A DNA stretch of 64,000 bases from assembly GCF_009391885.1 (NCBI RefSeq), contig NZ_VZII01000025.1:62001-126000 (forward strand), given 5' to 3'. Shown piece after piece: positions 38,881-49,971 of the stretch (positions are counted from its first letter, which is position 1; every line of letters begins with the position of its first letter). Origin of the DNA: Pseudomonas sp. MN1F (GTDB lineage Bacteria > Pseudomonadota > Gammaproteobacteria > Pseudomonadales > Pseudomonadaceae). The position numbers were made by a program, and so were the translations under genes. A model generated the notes under the pieces. It ran no database searches and was not told the origin of the DNA. It saw only the letters and a list, made by a program, of their open reading frames with translations.

Positions 38881-39405
38881 TTAAAGGTAGTTGGCGTTGG
38901 CAGCGTCCAGGGTGCCCTGGGCCTGCATGATCAGTTCGCAGAACTCGCGTGCAGCACCTTCGCCGCCGCGTGCCTGGGTTACGCCGTGGGCGTGCTGGCG
39001 AACGAACGGCGCGGCGTTGGCCACGGCCATGCCCAGGCCTACCCGGCGGATCACCGGCAGGTCGGGCAGGTCGTCGCCCAGATAGGCGACCTGTTCATAG
39101 CTTAGGCCCAGTTCGGCGAGCAGGCCGTCGAGCACGACCAATTTGTCTTCGCGGCCCTGGTAAAGGTGAGGGATGCCGAGGTTCTTCGCCCGGCGCTCCA
39201 CCACTGGGGTCTTGCGTCCGCTGATGATCGCCGTGGTTACGCCTGCGGCCATGAGCATCTTGATGCCCTGGCCATCAAGGGTGTTGAAGGTCTTGAATTC
39301 GCTGCCATCTTCGAGGAAGTACAGGCGGCCATCGGTCAGCACGCCGTCAACGTCGAAAACGGCGAGCTTGATCGCCTTGCCGCGTTGCATGAGATCTTGG
39401 GTCAT
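38881..39405 (-). CDS. kdsC: 3-deoxy-D-manno-octulosonate 8-phosphate phosphatase KdsC
   Basis: 174 aa HAD-superfamily phosphatase. Motif I is FDVDGVLTDGRLYF with the nucleophile and acid/base Asp residues, motif II is TAIISGRKT, and motif III/IV is VAYLGDDLPDLPVI. It removes phosphate from KDO-8-phosphate. GGAGAACG precedes the ATG. It follows kdsD by 14 bases and precedes lptC by eight. Confidence 0.96.
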   Translation of the reverse strand: MTQDLMQRGKAIKLAVFDVDGVLTDGRLYFLEDGSEFKTFNTLDGQGIKMLMAAGVTTAIISGRKTPVVERRAKNLGIPHLYQGREDKLVVLDGLLAELGLSYEQVAYLGDDLPDLPVIRRVGLGMAVANAAPFVRQHAHGVTQARGGEGAAREFCELIMQAQGTLDAANANYL

Positions 39406-39419
39406 CGGTTCGTTCTCCT

Positions 39420-40394
39420 TTACATCACGCCGGCGCGCAGCAGGTCGTGCATGTTCAGGGCGCCGGTCGGGCGGTCGTCCTTGTCCACGACCACCAGGGC
39501 GCTGATCTTGTGGTCTTCCATGATCTTCAGGGCCTCGGCGGCAAGCATCTCGGCGCGAGCCGTCTTGCCATGTACGGTCATCACCTGATCGATCAGTGTG
39601 GAGTGCACGTCGATGTTACGGTCCAGGCTGCGGCGCAGGTCGCCGTCGGTGAAGATCCCGGCCAGCTTGCCATCGCTGCCCACGATCACGGTCATGCCCA
39701 AACCTTTGCGGGACATTTCAAGGAGCGCGTCCTTGAGCAGTGTGCCGAGCTGTACCTGGGGCAATTCGTCACCGGCGTGCATGACATGCTCGACCTTGAG
39801 CAGCAGGCGGCGGCCCAGGGCACCGCCAGGGTGCGAGAAGGCGAAGTCCTCGGCAGTGAAGCCACGGGCTTCGAGCAGGGCAATGGCCAGCGCGTCGCCC
39901 AGCACCAGTGCCGCAGTGGTGGAGGAGGTCGGGGCCAGGTTCAGCGGGCAGGCTTCCTGGGTGACGCTGGCGTCGAGATTGACTTCGGCGGCCTGGGCCA
40001 GGGGCGAGTCCGGGTTGCCGGTCAGGCTGATCATCTGGATTCCCAGGCGCTTGATCAGCGGCAGCAGGGTAACGATCTCGGCGGTGCTGCCGGAATTGGA
40101 CAGGGCCAGGATGACATCGTCGCGGGTGATCATGCCCATGTCGCCATGGCTGGCTTCGGCTGGATGCACGAAGAACGCTGGCGTGCCGGTGCTGGCCAGG
40201 GTGGCGGCAATCTTGTTGCCGATATGCCCCGATTTGCCCATGCCGACCACCACGACCCGGCCCTTGCTCGCCAGGATCAGCTCGCAAGCCTTGACGAAAT
40301 TGGCGTCGATGCGGGCCACCAGGCCTTCAACGGCCTCGAGTTCCAGGCGCAGGGTGCGCTGGGCGGAGTGGATCAGCTCGCTGGATTGGCTCAT
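39420..40394 (-). CDS. kdsD: Arabinose-5-phosphate isomerase KdsD
   Basis: 324 aa from the ATG at 40394. An N-terminal SIS sugar-isomerase domain (GRVVVVGMGKSGHIGNKIAATL, LALSNSGSTAEIVTLLPL) is followed by two CBS domains (LKDALLEMSRKGLGMTVIV and AAEALKIMEDHKISALVVVD). It makes D-arabinose 5-phosphate, the first step of KDO synthesis. A TTG at 40406 could add four residues, but the perfect -10 box at 40427-40432 would then leave almost no leader. It heads the operon running to ptsO. Confidence 0.95.
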   Translation of the reverse strand: MSQSSELIHSAQRTLRLELEAVEGLVARIDANFVKACELILASKGRVVVVGMGKSGHIGNKIAATLASTGTPAFFVHPAEASHGDMGMITRDDVILALSNSGSTAEIVTLLPLIKRLGIQMISLTGNPDSPLAQAAEVNLDASVTQEACPLNLAPTSSTTAALVLGDALAIALLEARGFTAEDFAFSHPGGALGRRLLLKVEHVMHAGDELPQVQLGTLLKDALLEMSRKGLGMTVIVGSDGKLAGIFTDGDLRRSLDRNIDVHSTLIDQVMTVHGKTARAEMLAAEALKIMEDHKISALVVVDKDDRPTGALNMHDLLRAGVM

Positions 40395-40426
40395 GTCGAA
40401 AAGCAATGCCTGATTAAAAGGCGGCG

Positions 40427-40432
40427 ATTATA
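40427..40432 (-). promoter_or_regulatory. Perfect -10 box of the kdsD operon
   Basis: The minus strand reads TATAAT, 32 bases before the kdsD ATG. I could not find a good -35 at 16-18 bases, so an activator or an unusual -35 may be involved. Confidence 0.5.
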
Positions 40433-40521
40433 GCCGCAATACAAGAAAGCCTCATCCTTTCGATTGCCCTCTTGAAAGACATCAATGCCTGTCATTGGCC
40501 TGAACGACCTGTTCCATGCCC

Positions 40522-40551
40522 TTGGGGGCGTGAGGTCAGCAGTGCTATAGT
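40522..40551 (+). promoter_or_regulatory. Candidate promoter of the mla operon
   Basis: TTGGGG (-35, 3 of 6), 18-base spacer, TATAGT (-10, 5 of 6). It would give a leader of about 85 bases before mlaF at 40642. The -10 is good, the -35 weak. Confidence 0.45.
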
Positions 40552-40641
40552 TCGCCGCTATTCGGCCTGCCAAGGGCGCGTGTGCCTTCACGATGAGGGC
40601 CAGCGTCCATTAGTGCGAGGCTGCATTAGCAAGGAGTCTAG

Positions 40642-41451
40642 ATGAGTGTGGATAGCGCCTACGCGGTCGAGTTGAAGGGAGTCACCTTCAAGCGCGGTTC
40701 GCGCAGCATTTTCAGCAATGTCGACATCCGTATCCCACGTGGCAAGGTCACCGGGATCATGGGACCGTCGGGTTGCGGCAAGACCACGCTGCTGCGCCTG
40801 ATGGGCGCGCAGCTTCGGCCGTCGAGCGGTGAAGTGTGGGTGGCCGGGCAGAACCTGCCGAGCCTCTCGCGCAGCGACCTGTTCGACGCACGCAAGCAGA
40901 TGGGCGTACTGTTCCAGAGCGGTGCGCTGTTCACCGATCTCGATGTGTTCGAGAACGTCGCTTTTCCGTTGCGCGTGCATACCCAGCTTTCGGACGAAAT
41001 GATCCGTGACATCGTGTTGATGAAACTGCAGGCTGTCGGCCTGCGCGGTGCCATCGACCTGATGCCGGACGAGCTGTCCGGCGGCATGAAGCGCCGGGTG
41101 GCGCTGGCCCGGGCGATTGCCCTGGACCCGCAGATCCTGATGTACGACGAACCGTTCGTCGGCCAGGACCCGATTGCCATGGGTGTGCTCGTGCGCTTGA
41201 TCCGTCTGCTCAACGATGCGCTGGGCATCACCAGCATCGTGGTTTCCCACGACCTCGCCGAAACCGCGAGTATCGCCGATTACATCTATGTGGTTGGTGA
41301 TGGCCAGGTGCTGGGCCAGGGTACCCCCGACGAGCTGATGGGCTCGGACAATCCGCGCATCCGCCAGTTCATGAAAGGCGACCCGGACGGCCCGGTGCCA
41401 TTCCACTTTCCCGCGCCTGATTACCGCGCCGATCTGCTGGGGGCGCGGTGA
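40642..41451 (+). CDS. mlaF: Phospholipid ABC transporter ATPase MlaF
   Basis: 269 aa. Walker [13 protein letters not shown]-loop [16 protein letters not shown], signature [14 protein letters not shown], Walker [14 protein letters not shown] and H-loop VSHDLAE are all visible. MlaF powers the MlaFEDB complex that keeps outer-membrane lipid asymmetry. AAGGAG lies seven bases before the ATG. It is the first of five overlapping or closely packed mla genes. Confidence 0.96.
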   Translation: MSVDSAYAVELKGVTFKRGSRSIFSNVDIRIPRGKVTGIMGPSGCGKTTLLRLMGAQLRPSSGEVWVAGQNLPSLSRSDLFDARKQMGVLFQSGALFTDLDVFENVAFPLRVHTQLSDEMIRDIVLMKLQAVGLRGAIDLMPDELSGGMKRRVALARAIALDPQILMYDEPFVGQDPIAMGVLVRLIRLLNDALGITSIVVSHDLAETASIADYIYVVGDGQVLGQGTPDELMGSDNPRIRQFMKGDPDGPVPFHFPAPDYRADLLGAR

Positions 41452-42248
41452 TGCGCAGAAAATCCTTACTCGAACGTATCCGCCTGCTCGGGCGCTCGGC
41501 GATCGACGTGCTGGCCGTGCTCGGGCGCTCGTGCCTGTTCCTGTTCCATGCGCTGGTCGGCCGTGGCGGCATCGGCGGCGGTTTCCAGTTGCTGACCAAG
41601 CAGCTGTACTCGGTGGGTGTGCTGTCGCTGGCGATCATTGTCGTTTCCGGCGTGTTCATCGGCATGGTGCTTGCCCTGCAGGGCTACAGCATCCTGACCA
41701 AGTACGGTTCCGAGCAGGCGGTCGGGCAAATGGTCGCCCTGACCCTGCTGCGTGAGCTCGGCCCGGTGGTCACCGCGCTGCTGTTCGCCGGCCGCGCCGG
41801 TTCTGCGCTGACCGCCGAAATCGGCAACATGAAGTCCACCGAGCAGCTGTCGAGCCTGGAAATGATCGGCGTCGACCCGCTCAAGTACATTGTCGCGCCA
41901 CGCTTGTGGGCCGGTTTCATCTCGCTGCCGCTGCTGGCGCTGATCTTCAGCGTGGTCGGCATCTGGGGCGGTTCGTGGGTCGCAGTCGACTGGCTGGGCG
42001 TTTACGAAGGCTCGTTCTGGGGCAACATGCAGAACAGCGTTTCCTTTACCGATGACGTGCTCAACGGGCTGATCAAGAGCCTGGTGTTTGCCTTCGTCAC
42101 GACCTGGATTGCCGTATTCCAGGGCTACGACTGCGAACCCACCTCAGAGGGGATCAGCCGTGCCACCACCAAGACCGTGGTCTATGCCTCGTTGGCAGTG
42201 CTGGGTCTGGACTTTATTTTGACCGCCTTGATGTTTGGAGATTTCTGA
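41451..42248 (+). CDS. mlaE: Phospholipid ABC transporter permease MlaE
   Basis: 265 aa, five to six hydrophobic segments, with the family stretches [40 protein letters not shown] and [20 protein letters not shown]. It overlaps mlaF and mlaD by one base each (TGATG junctions); a GTG three bases earlier is an alternative start. It works as a dimer with MlaF, MlaD and MlaB. Confidence 0.96.
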   Translation: MRRKSLLERIRLLGRSAIDVLAVLGRSCLFLFHALVGRGGIGGGFQLLTKQLYSVGVLSLAIIVVSGVFIGMVLALQGYSILTKYGSEQAVGQMVALTLLRELGPVVTALLFAGRAGSALTAEIGNMKSTEQLSSLEMIGVDPLKYIVAPRLWAGFISLPLLALIFSVVGIWGGSWVAVDWLGVYEGSFWGNMQNSVSFTDDVLNGLIKSLVFAFVTTWIAVFQGYDCEPTSEGISRATTKTVVYASLAVLGLDFILTALMFGDF

Positions 42249-42733
42249 TGCAAAACCGCACCCTGGAAATCGGTGTCGGCCTGTTCCTCCTGGCCGGGAT
42301 CCTGGCACTGCTGCTGCTGGCCCTGCGTGTCAGCGGGCTGTCGGCCAGCCCGAGCAGCGATACCTATAAAGTTTATGCGTACTTCGACAATATCGCCGGT
42401 TTGACGGTCAGAGCTAAAGTGACCATGGCCGGTGTAACGATCGGCAAGGTCTCCGCCATCGATCTGGACCGTGATTCCTACACCGGTCGGGTGACGCTGC
42501 AACTGGACAAGTCGGTCAACAACCTGCCGACCGACTCCACTGCTTCGATCCTGACCGCCGGCTTGCTTGGCGAGAAGTACATCGGTATCAGCGTGGGCGG
42601 TGAAGAAGACGTGCTCAAGGATGGCTCGACCATCCATGACACGCAGTCGGCGCTGGTGCTGGAAGATCTGATTGGCAAGTTCCTGCTCAACTCCGTTGGC
42701 AAGGAACCAAAAGAAGCGCAACCGGCTAATTAA
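42248..42733 (+). CDS. mlaD: Phospholipid-binding MCE protein MlaD
   Basis: 161 aa. One N-terminal membrane anchor (IGVGLFLLAGILALLLLAL) precedes a single MCE domain (YKVYAYFDNIAGLTVRAKVT, GVTIGKVSAIDLD, LLGEKYIGISVGGE). It forms a hexameric ring on MlaE, through which phospholipids pass. It is shorter than E. coli MlaD at the C-terminus by a small margin. mlaC starts 10 bases later. Confidence 0.95.
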   Translation: MQNRTLEIGVGLFLLAGILALLLLALRVSGLSASPSSDTYKVYAYFDNIAGLTVRAKVTMAGVTIGKVSAIDLDRDSYTGRVTLQLDKSVNNLPTDSTASILTAGLLGEKYIGISVGGEEDVLKDGSTIHDTQSALVLEDLIGKFLLNSVGKEPKEAQPAN

Positions 42734-42742
42734 GGAGTTTCC

Positions 42743-43390
42743 ATGATTTCGATCCTGCGACGTGGCTTGCTGGTGCTGCTGGCGGCCTTCCCCCTGATGG
42801 CCCTTGCCGCGCAGTCGCCGCACGAGGTGGTTCAAAGCACCACCACCGAGCTGCTCAGCGACCTGAAGGCCAACAAGGAGCAGTACAAGGCCAACCCCAA
42901 CGCCTTCTACGATGCGCTCAACCGCATCCTCGGCCCGGTGGTCGACGCTGACGGCATCTCGAAAAGCGTCATGACCGTCAAGTACTCGCGCAAGGCCACC
43001 CCTGCGCAGATGCAACGCTTCCAGGACAACTTCAAGCGCAGCCTGTTCCAGTTCTATGGCAATGCGCTGCTGGAGTACAACAACCAGGGCATCACCGTCG
43101 ATCCGGCCAAGGCCGATGACGGCAAGCGCGCCAGCGTCGGCATGAAGGTCACCGGCAACAACGGTGCCGTGTACCCGGTGCAGTACACCCTGGAAAACCT
43201 CGGTGGCGAGTGGAAGGTGCGTAACGTCATCGTCAACGGCATCAACGTTGGCAAGCTGTTCCGCGACCAGTTCGCCGATGCCATGCAGCGCAATGGCAAC
43301 GACCTGGACAAGACCATCGACGGCTGGGCCGGCGAAGTGGCCAAGGCCAAGGAAGCTGCCGACAACTCGCCAGAGAAGACCGTCAAATGA
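42743..43390 (+). CDS. mlaC: Periplasmic phospholipid shuttle MlaC
   Basis: 215 aa with signal peptide MISILRRGLLVLLAAFPLMALA, cleaved before AQSPHEVV. Family stretches include YDALNRILGPVVDADGISKS, KYSRKATPAQMQRFQDNFKR and GGEWKVRNVIVNGINVGKLF. It ferries lipid between MlaFEDB and the outer-membrane MlaA complex; mlaA is not in this window. AAGGAG precedes the ATG. Confidence 0.95.
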   Translation: MISILRRGLLVLLAAFPLMALAAQSPHEVVQSTTTELLSDLKANKEQYKANPNAFYDALNRILGPVVDADGISKSVMTVKYSRKATPAQMQRFQDNFKRSLFQFYGNALLEYNNQGITVDPAKADDGKRASVGMKVTGNNGAVYPVQYTLENLGGEWKVRNVIVNGINVGKLFRDQFADAMQRNGNDLDKTIDGWAGEVAKAKEAADNSPEKTVK

Positions 43391-43689
43391 GTGAGGCCGC
43401 TGTGACCATGGCCGAGCCGGGCCTGTTGTGCCTGGCCGGCGAACTGGATTACCGCAGCGGGCCGGCCCTGCGCAAGCAGGGCAAGGCACTGATCGGCGCC
43501 TGCCGTGAATCGCGTCTGGTGCTGGACTGCTCGGCTGTAGCGCGTTCCACCAGTGTTGGTCTGTCGCTGCTGCTGGCGTTCATCCGTGACGCCCAGGCCG
43601 CCGGCAAGGCCGTCGAGGTACGCGGCATGCCTGACGACATGCGGGAAATCGCCGGGGTCTATGACCTCGATGAGGTGCTGGCAAGCTGA
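43387..43689 (+). CDS. mlaB: STAS-domain protein MlaB
   Basis: 100 aa single STAS domain, the usual MlaB length, which binds and stabilises MlaF. It shares an ATGA overlap with mlaC. The phosphorylatable-site loop reads RSTSVGLSLLLAF, where many STAS proteins have DSAG; the Ser is kept but the preceding acid is replaced by Thr. This may be ordinary variation. A terminator follows 20 bases after the stop. Confidence 0.9.
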   Translation: MSEAAVTMAEPGLLCLAGELDYRSGPALRKQGKALIGACRESRLVLDCSAVARSTSVGLSLLLAFIRDAQAAGKAVEVRGMPDDMREIAGVYDLDEVLAS

Positions 43690-43709
43690 TGGCTTGGCAG
43701 TGATGAGAG

Positions 43710-43761
43710 GCCCCTCGGTCGCGCGCCCTTTCGTTGGGCTTCGCAGGCGAGGGGCTTTTTT
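43710..43761 (+). terminator. Terminator of the mla operon
   Basis: GCCCCTCG (43710-43717) pairs with CGAGGGGC (43748-43755), followed by six T. The 30-base loop can fold further. It separates mlaFEDCB from ibaG-murA. Confidence 0.8.
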
Positions 43762-43807
43762 GTATGATGGCCGACCCGTGCGCATCGGGCGCCGATTGAG
43801 GTTGAGC

Positions 43808-45336
<1,529 letters not shown>

Positions 45337-45379
45337 TTGCCCGCTGGCACACGGACGTGCCATTCGAATTGAATGCGGT

Positions 45380-45396
45380 CGGGCTGTAGCAGCCCG
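45380..45396 (+). other. Small hairpin between murA and hisG
   Basis: CGGGCTG / CAGCCCG with a 3-base loop, 34 bases before the hisG ATG. There is no U-tract, so it is not a clear terminator; it may influence hisG translation. Confidence 0.3.
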
Positions 45397-45429
45397 GCCG
45401 GCAGTAGCCGCTTAAGGACCGACGTTCCA

Positions 45430-46065
45430 ATGTTGACCATCGCGCTTTCCAAAGGCCGTATTCTCGACGATACCCTGCCGTTGCTGGCCGAGGCCGGTAT
45501 CGTGCCGACCGAGAACCCGGACAAGAGCCGCAAGCTGATCATCCCCACCACGCAGGACGACGTGCGCCTGCTGATCGTGCGTGCCACCGACGTGCCGACC
45601 TATGTCGAGCATGGTGCCGCCGACCTTGGTGTGGCTGGCAAGGACGTGCTGATGGAGTACGGCGGCCAGGGCCTGTACGAGCCACTGGACCTGCAGATTG
45701 CCAAGTGCAAGCTGATGACCGCCGGCGTGGTCGGTGCACCCGAGCCCAAGGGCCGCCTGCGCGTCGCCACCAAGTTCGTCAACGTGGCCAAGCGTTACTA
45801 CGCCGAACAAGGCCGCCAGGTCGACATCATCAAGCTGTACGGCTCGATGGAGCTGGCGCCGCTGATCAACCTCGCCGACAAGATCATCGACGTGGTCGAC
45901 ACCGGCAACACCCTGCGCGCCAATGGCCTGGAGCCCCAGGACCTGATTGCCACGATCAGCTCGCGCCTGGTCGTCAACAAAGCCTCCATGAAGATGCAGC
46001 ATGCCCGCATCCAGAGCCTGATCGACACGCTGCGCAAAGCGGTCGAATCGCGACACCGCGGCTGA
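45430..46065 (+). CDS. hisG: ATP phosphoribosyltransferase, short form HisG
   Basis: 211 aa from the ATG at 45430. Motifs are [35 protein letters not shown] and the PRPP loop [13 protein letters not shown]. It lacks the C-terminal regulatory ACT-like domain of long HisG, so it must work with HisZ, which is not in this window. It performs the first step of histidine synthesis. A 126-base gap separates it from hisD. Confidence 0.96.
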   Translation: MLTIALSKGRILDDTLPLLAEAGIVPTENPDKSRKLIIPTTQDDVRLLIVRATDVPTYVEHGAADLGVAGKDVLMEYGGQGLYEPLDLQIAKCKLMTAGVVGAPEPKGRLRVATKFVNVAKRYYAEQGRQVDIIKLYGSMELAPLINLADKIIDVVDTGNTLRANGLEPQDLIATISSRLVVNKASMKMQHARIQSLIDTLRKAVESRHRG

Positions 46066-46191
46066 CATCTGCGCGCGGCCTTTGCTGTCGCGCCCGTCTA
46101 TCCGCGTCATAGCCATTTTTCTCGGGTGCCCGCGCGGATGGACTGGTAGCCTAGGGCGCCTGAGCATTCGCTAATAATCGAGGCCCTCGCC

Positions 46192-47517
46192 ATGACCGTG
46201 TCCACTGCAATTGCCCGTCTCAACGCTGCTGATCCGGATTTCGCCCGACATCTGGATCATCTGCTGAGCTGGGAAAGTGTGTCCGATGACGCGGTCAACC
46301 AGCGCGTGCTCGACATCATCAAGGCCGTGCGCGAGCGCGGCGACGCCGCGCTGGTGGAATTCACCCAGCGCTTCGACGGTGTTGACGCCAAAAGCATCGA
46401 TGAGCTGATCCTCGGCCGCGAGCGCCTGGAGCTGGCCCTGACCCGCATCACCGACGCCCAGCGTGAAGCCCTGGAGAAAGCCGCCAACCGCGTTCGCCTG
46501 TACCACGAGCGGCAGAAGCAGGACTCCTGGCAGTACACCGAAGCCGACGGCACCGTGCTCGGCCAGAAGGTCACCCCGCTGGACCGTGCCGGCCTGTACG
46601 TGCCGGGCGGCAAGGCGTCGTACCCGTCGTCGGTGCTGATGAATGCGATTCCGGCCAAGGTCGCCGGCGTCACCGAAGTGGTGATGGTGGTGCCGACCCC
46701 GCGTGGCGAAGTCAACGAGCTGGTGCTGGCCGCGGCCTGCATCGCCGGTGTCGACCGGGTGTTCACCGTCGGTGGCGCCCAGGCCGTTGCCGCCCTGGCC
46801 TATGGCACTGAAAGCGTACCGCAGGTAGACAAGATCGTCGGCCCGGGCAACATCTATGTGGCTACCGCCAAGCGCCACGTGTTCGGCCAGGTCGGTATCG
46901 ACATGATCGCCGGCCCGTCGGAAATCCTCGTGGTGTGCGACGGCCAGACCGACCCGGACTGGATCGCCATGGATCTGTTCTCCCAGGCCGAGCACGACGA
47001 AGATGCCCAGGCCATCCTGGTCAGCCCGGATGCTGCGTTCCTCGACCGCGTCGCCGCCAGCATCGACAAGCTGCTGCCGACCATGGAGCGTGCCGAAATC
47101 ATCGAGAAGTCGATCAACGGCCGTGGTGCGCTGATCCAGGTGCGCGACATGCAGCAGGCCATTGAAGTCGCCAACCGCATCGCCCCCGAGCACCTGGAAC
47201 TGTCGGTCGCCGACCCGCAGGCCTGGCTGCCGCAGATCCGCCACGCTGGCGCGATCTTCATGGGCCGCCACACCAGCGAAGCACTGGGCGATTACTGCGC
47301 CGGCCCCAACCACGTGCTGCCGACTTCCGGCACCGCGCGCTTCTCGTCGCCGCTGGGGGTGTACGACTTCCAGAAGCGCTCGTCGATCATCTTCTGCTCC
47401 GAACAGGGCGCATCCGAGCTTGGCCACACCGCTTCGGTCCTGGCCCGTGGCGAATCGCTGACGGCCCACGCCCGCAGTGCTGAATACCGTATCCTGACCC
47501 AAGACAAGGGGAACTGA
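46192..47517 (+). CDS. hisD: Histidinol dehydrogenase HisD
   Basis: 441 aa. It carries out the last two oxidations, histidinol to histidine, using zinc and NAD. Conserved elements are [50 protein letters not shown] and the Zn/His region [14 protein letters not shown]. The end [20 protein letters not shown] is also standard. It is three bases before hisC. Confidence 0.97.
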   Translation: MTVSTAIARLNAADPDFARHLDHLLSWESVSDDAVNQRVLDIIKAVRERGDAALVEFTQRFDGVDAKSIDELILGRERLELALTRITDAQREALEKAANRVRLYHERQKQDSWQYTEADGTVLGQKVTPLDRAGLYVPGGKASYPSSVLMNAIPAKVAGVTEVVMVVPTPRGEVNELVLAAACIAGVDRVFTVGGAQAVAALAYGTESVPQVDKIVGPGNIYVATAKRHVFGQVGIDMIAGPSEILVVCDGQTDPDWIAMDLFSQAEHDEDAQAILVSPDAAFLDRVAASIDKLLPTMERAEIIEKSINGRGALIQVRDMQQAIEVANRIAPEHLELSVADPQAWLPQIRHAGAIFMGRHTSEALGDYCAGPNHVLPTSGTARFSSPLGVYDFQKRSSIIFCSEQGASELGHTASVLARGESLTAHARSAEYRILTQDKGN

Positions 47518-47519
47518 GC

Positions 47520-48569
47520 ATGAGTCGATTCTGGAGCCCCTTCGTCAAGGCGCTGGTGCCTTACGTGCCGGGCGAGCAGCCAAAGCTGGCCCGCCTGGTC
47601 AAGCTGAACACCAACGAGAACCCTTATGGCCCGTCGCCCAAGGCGCTGGAAGCCATGCGCGGCGAACTGAACGACAACCTGCGCCTGTATCCGGACCCCA
47701 ACAGTGACCGGCTCAAGCAGGCAGTGGCCGAGTATTACGGTGTCACCACGGCCCAGGTATTTGTCGGCAACGGTTCGGACGAGGTGCTGGCGCACATCTT
47801 CCACGGCCTGTTCCAGCACGATCGCGGGCCGCTGCTGTTCCCGGATGTCAGCTACAGCTTCTATCCGGTCTACTGCGGCCTGTACGGGATCCCGTTCGAG
47901 CAGGTGGCGCTGGATGAGCAGTTCCAGATCCGCATCGCCGACTACGCCAAGCCCAACGCCGGCATCATCTTCCCTAACCCCAACGCGCCAACCGGCTGCC
48001 TGCTGCCGCTGCAAGCAATCGAGCAGCTGCTGCAAGCCAACCGCGACTCGGTGGTGGTGGTGGATGAAGCCTACATCGACTTTGGCGGCGAAACCGCCAT
48101 CAGCCTGGTGGAGCGCTACGACAACCTGCTGGTGACCCAGACCCTGTCCAAGTCGCGTTCGCTGGCCGGGCTGCGAGTCGGCCTGGCCGTCGGCCATCCG
48201 GACCTGATCGAGGCCCTGGAACGGATCAAGAACAGCTTCAACTCCTATCCGCTCGACCGCATGGCCATCGTCGGTGCAGCGGCGGCGTTCGAAGACCAGG
48301 CCTACTTCGAGGAAACCTGCCGCAAGGTTATCGACAGCCGTGAAACGCTGGTCGAGCAGTTGGTGGCAAAGGGCTTCGAAGTGCTGCCCTCGGCGGCCAA
48401 CTTCATCTTCGCCCGCCACCCGCAGCAGGATGCCGCGCAACTGGCGGCGCGCCTGCGTGAGCAAGGGGTGATCGTGCGCCACTTCAAGCAGGAGCGAATC
48501 GCTCAATTCCTGCGTATCACCATCGGCACGCCAGAGATGAACCAGGCGTTGGTCGACGCGCTGAACTGA
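47520..48569 (+). CDS. hisC: Histidinol-phosphate aminotransferase HisC
   Basis: 349 aa fold-type I PLP enzyme. Visible are [19 protein letters not shown] at the N-terminus, [28 protein letters not shown], the VVDEAYIDF Asp, and the PLP Lys in [18 protein letters not shown]. It converts imidazole acetol phosphate to histidinol phosphate. It ends the murA-hisG-hisD-hisC stretch; a hairpin follows 11 bases after the stop. Confidence 0.96.
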   Translation: MSRFWSPFVKALVPYVPGEQPKLARLVKLNTNENPYGPSPKALEAMRGELNDNLRLYPDPNSDRLKQAVAEYYGVTTAQVFVGNGSDEVLAHIFHGLFQHDRGPLLFPDVSYSFYPVYCGLYGIPFEQVALDEQFQIRIADYAKPNAGIIFPNPNAPTGCLLPLQAIEQLLQANRDSVVVVDEAYIDFGGETAISLVERYDNLLVTQTLSKSRSLAGLRVGLAVGHPDLIEALERIKNSFNSYPLDRMAIVGAAAAFEDQAYFEETCRKVIDSRETLVEQLVAKGFEVLPSAANFIFARHPQQDAAQLAARLREQGVIVRHFKQERIAQFLRITIGTPEMNQALVDALN

Positions 48570-48579
48570 TCGCGGCGAA

Positions 48580-48609
48580 CTGCAGGGGCGAGTGAGCTCG
48601 CTCCTGCAG
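48580..48609. terminator. Hairpin after hisC
   Basis: CTGCAGGGGCGAG / CTCGCTCCTGCAG, 12 of 13 bases paired, 4-base loop. It lies between hisC and the converging phosphatase gene. It has a REP-like GCTCCTGCAGG character and no U-tract. Confidence 0.55.
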
Positions 48610-48624
48610 GCTATGCCCCGCACA

Positions 48625-49833
48625 TCAGTTGCTGCTGTCTTCGATGACGAATGCCTTGTTGAGCGGTCGGGTGCGCACCGCGACCGGTGTGTCGTCCAGC
48701 ACAAGCACGTAATCGTTGGCCTGGCGCATGCCTTCCGGGTCAGTCCATTGCTGTAGGTAGGCCTGTACACTCGCGACTACCTGGCCATTTCTGTGAATGG
48801 TCACGGTGCCTTGTGCGTCGCTGTTCCACAGCAACTTGGCCTCGCCTTCAATGGCCCGTGCCTTGCGTACGCCGGTAGCGCCCAGCAGTGGCGTGCCATC
48901 GAGCTTCCATTCTGGCAGCAGGTCGAGCCCCATGTGCCTGAGCACGGTTGGGGCCACCGATGTCTGCGCCGCGTAGCCATACAAGTTGTTGGGCCCCGGG
49001 TTGTCCTCTGGAATGCTCGGCTGGTTCAACTCTTCGTTCAGCGGCTTGTTGCTGGCAATGAAGACCGTCTTCTCCTGCTCGGTCACGCCACCATGGCCTG
49101 AGCCCTGGTAATCACGTCCGTGGTCGGTGCAGACGATTACCAGCCAGTCCTCCTGCGGGTGCTTGTAGGCACGCTCCTCGACTTTGTCCAGCAGGCGCCC
49201 CAGCTTGTCATCGGCTTCACGCAGGGCGAACTGGTAGGCCGGGCCGAAGCCACTGGCGTGGCCGGCTTCGTCGGGTTCGTCGAGCTGGATGAAGGTGAGG
49301 TCGGCAGGCGTGTTATCGAGGATGTCCAGGGTCCGGGCGGTGACCTGCTCATCGCTCAGGCCGCTTTCGCGCACATTGTTGCCTTGCGCGTCCTCCAGCA
49401 GGTAGGCCGTATTGATCGGCGACCAGCTGACGACACTGGAGAGGTAGGCGTTTGGCAGGGCATCACGCAGCCGTTTGAACAGGCTGGGGAACCCAGGGTC
49501 GACCCGCAACGATTCGGCATTGGAAATGACCCCATGCTTGTTGGCCCATACGCCGGTGAGCAAGGTCATCCAGCCGGGGCCACTGATGGTCGACTGTTCG
49601 CTGGCACGGCCGCTGATACCGCCGGCATAGGCTTTGCCGTAGAACAGGCGCTTCTGCAGGTTGGTCTCGCCGCCCAGTTGTTCATAGTGCTGCAATTGCA
49701 CACCGTCCATTCCGATGATGAGCGTCTTGGGTTGCATTGGCGGTTGTCTGGCGTCGCACCCTTTGAAGAGCAGGGCGAGCAGCAGGCCGGCGGTTATCAG
49801 GGCAGTCAACCGCAATACTTTGAACAGGGACAT
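48625..49833 (-). CDS. Alkaline phosphatase superfamily protein (phosphodiesterase/nucleotide pyrophosphatase type)
   Basis: 402 aa. The N-terminus MSLFKVLRLTALITAGLLLALLFKGC is a signal or anchor ending in a Cys at position 26 that could be lipidated, although FKGC is a poor lipobox. The catalytic domain has the metal residues of the superfamily: IIGMDGVQ, the nucleophile region STISGPGWMTLLTG, DEPDEAGHASG and CTDHGRDYQGSGHGG. A separate C-terminal region of about 80 residues (WNSDAQGTVTIHRNGQVVAS) is beta-rich and unassigned. The substrate is unknown. It converges with hisC and is divergent from the GntR gene. Confidence 0.82.
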   Translation of the reverse strand: MSLFKVLRLTALITAGLLLALLFKGCDARQPPMQPKTLIIGMDGVQLQHYEQLGGETNLQKRLFYGKAYAGGISGRASEQSTISGPGWMTLLTGVWANKHGVISNAESLRVDPGFPSLFKRLRDALPNAYLSSVVSWSPINTAYLLEDAQGNNVRESGLSDEQVTARTLDILDNTPADLTFIQLDEPDEAGHASGFGPAYQFALREADDKLGRLLDKVEERAYKHPQEDWLVIVCTDHGRDYQGSGHGGVTEQEKTVFIASNKPLNEELNQPSIPEDNPGPNNLYGYAAQTSVAPTVLRHMGLDLLPEWKLDGTPLLGATGVRKARAIEGEAKLLWNSDAQGTVTIHRNGQVVASVQAYLQQWTDPEGMRQANDYVLVLDDTPVAVRTRPLNKAFVIEDSSN

Positions 49834-49886
49834 GGAACGCGCCTTGAGGAAATCGTGCCAAGCGTTGCAACAAGGCGCTCGGCTGG

Positions 49887-49908
49887 CAACTGGTAGAAAT
49901 GCCAGTTG
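49887..49908. promoter_or_regulatory. 7-bp inverted repeat upstream of the GntR gene
   Basis: CAACTGG and CCAGTTG are separated by eight bases in the divergent space between the phosphatase and GntR genes. It could be the operator for the GntR-family regulator starting at 49972, as these often bind beside their own gene. The spacing is larger than in known FadR/PdhR half-sites, so the link is a guess. Confidence 0.35.
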
Positions 49909-49971
49909 AATTGAAGTAAGGAAGGCGTTCCATTAAGCTTTGCGAATTCATCGGATGATTGGTTGAGTGAA

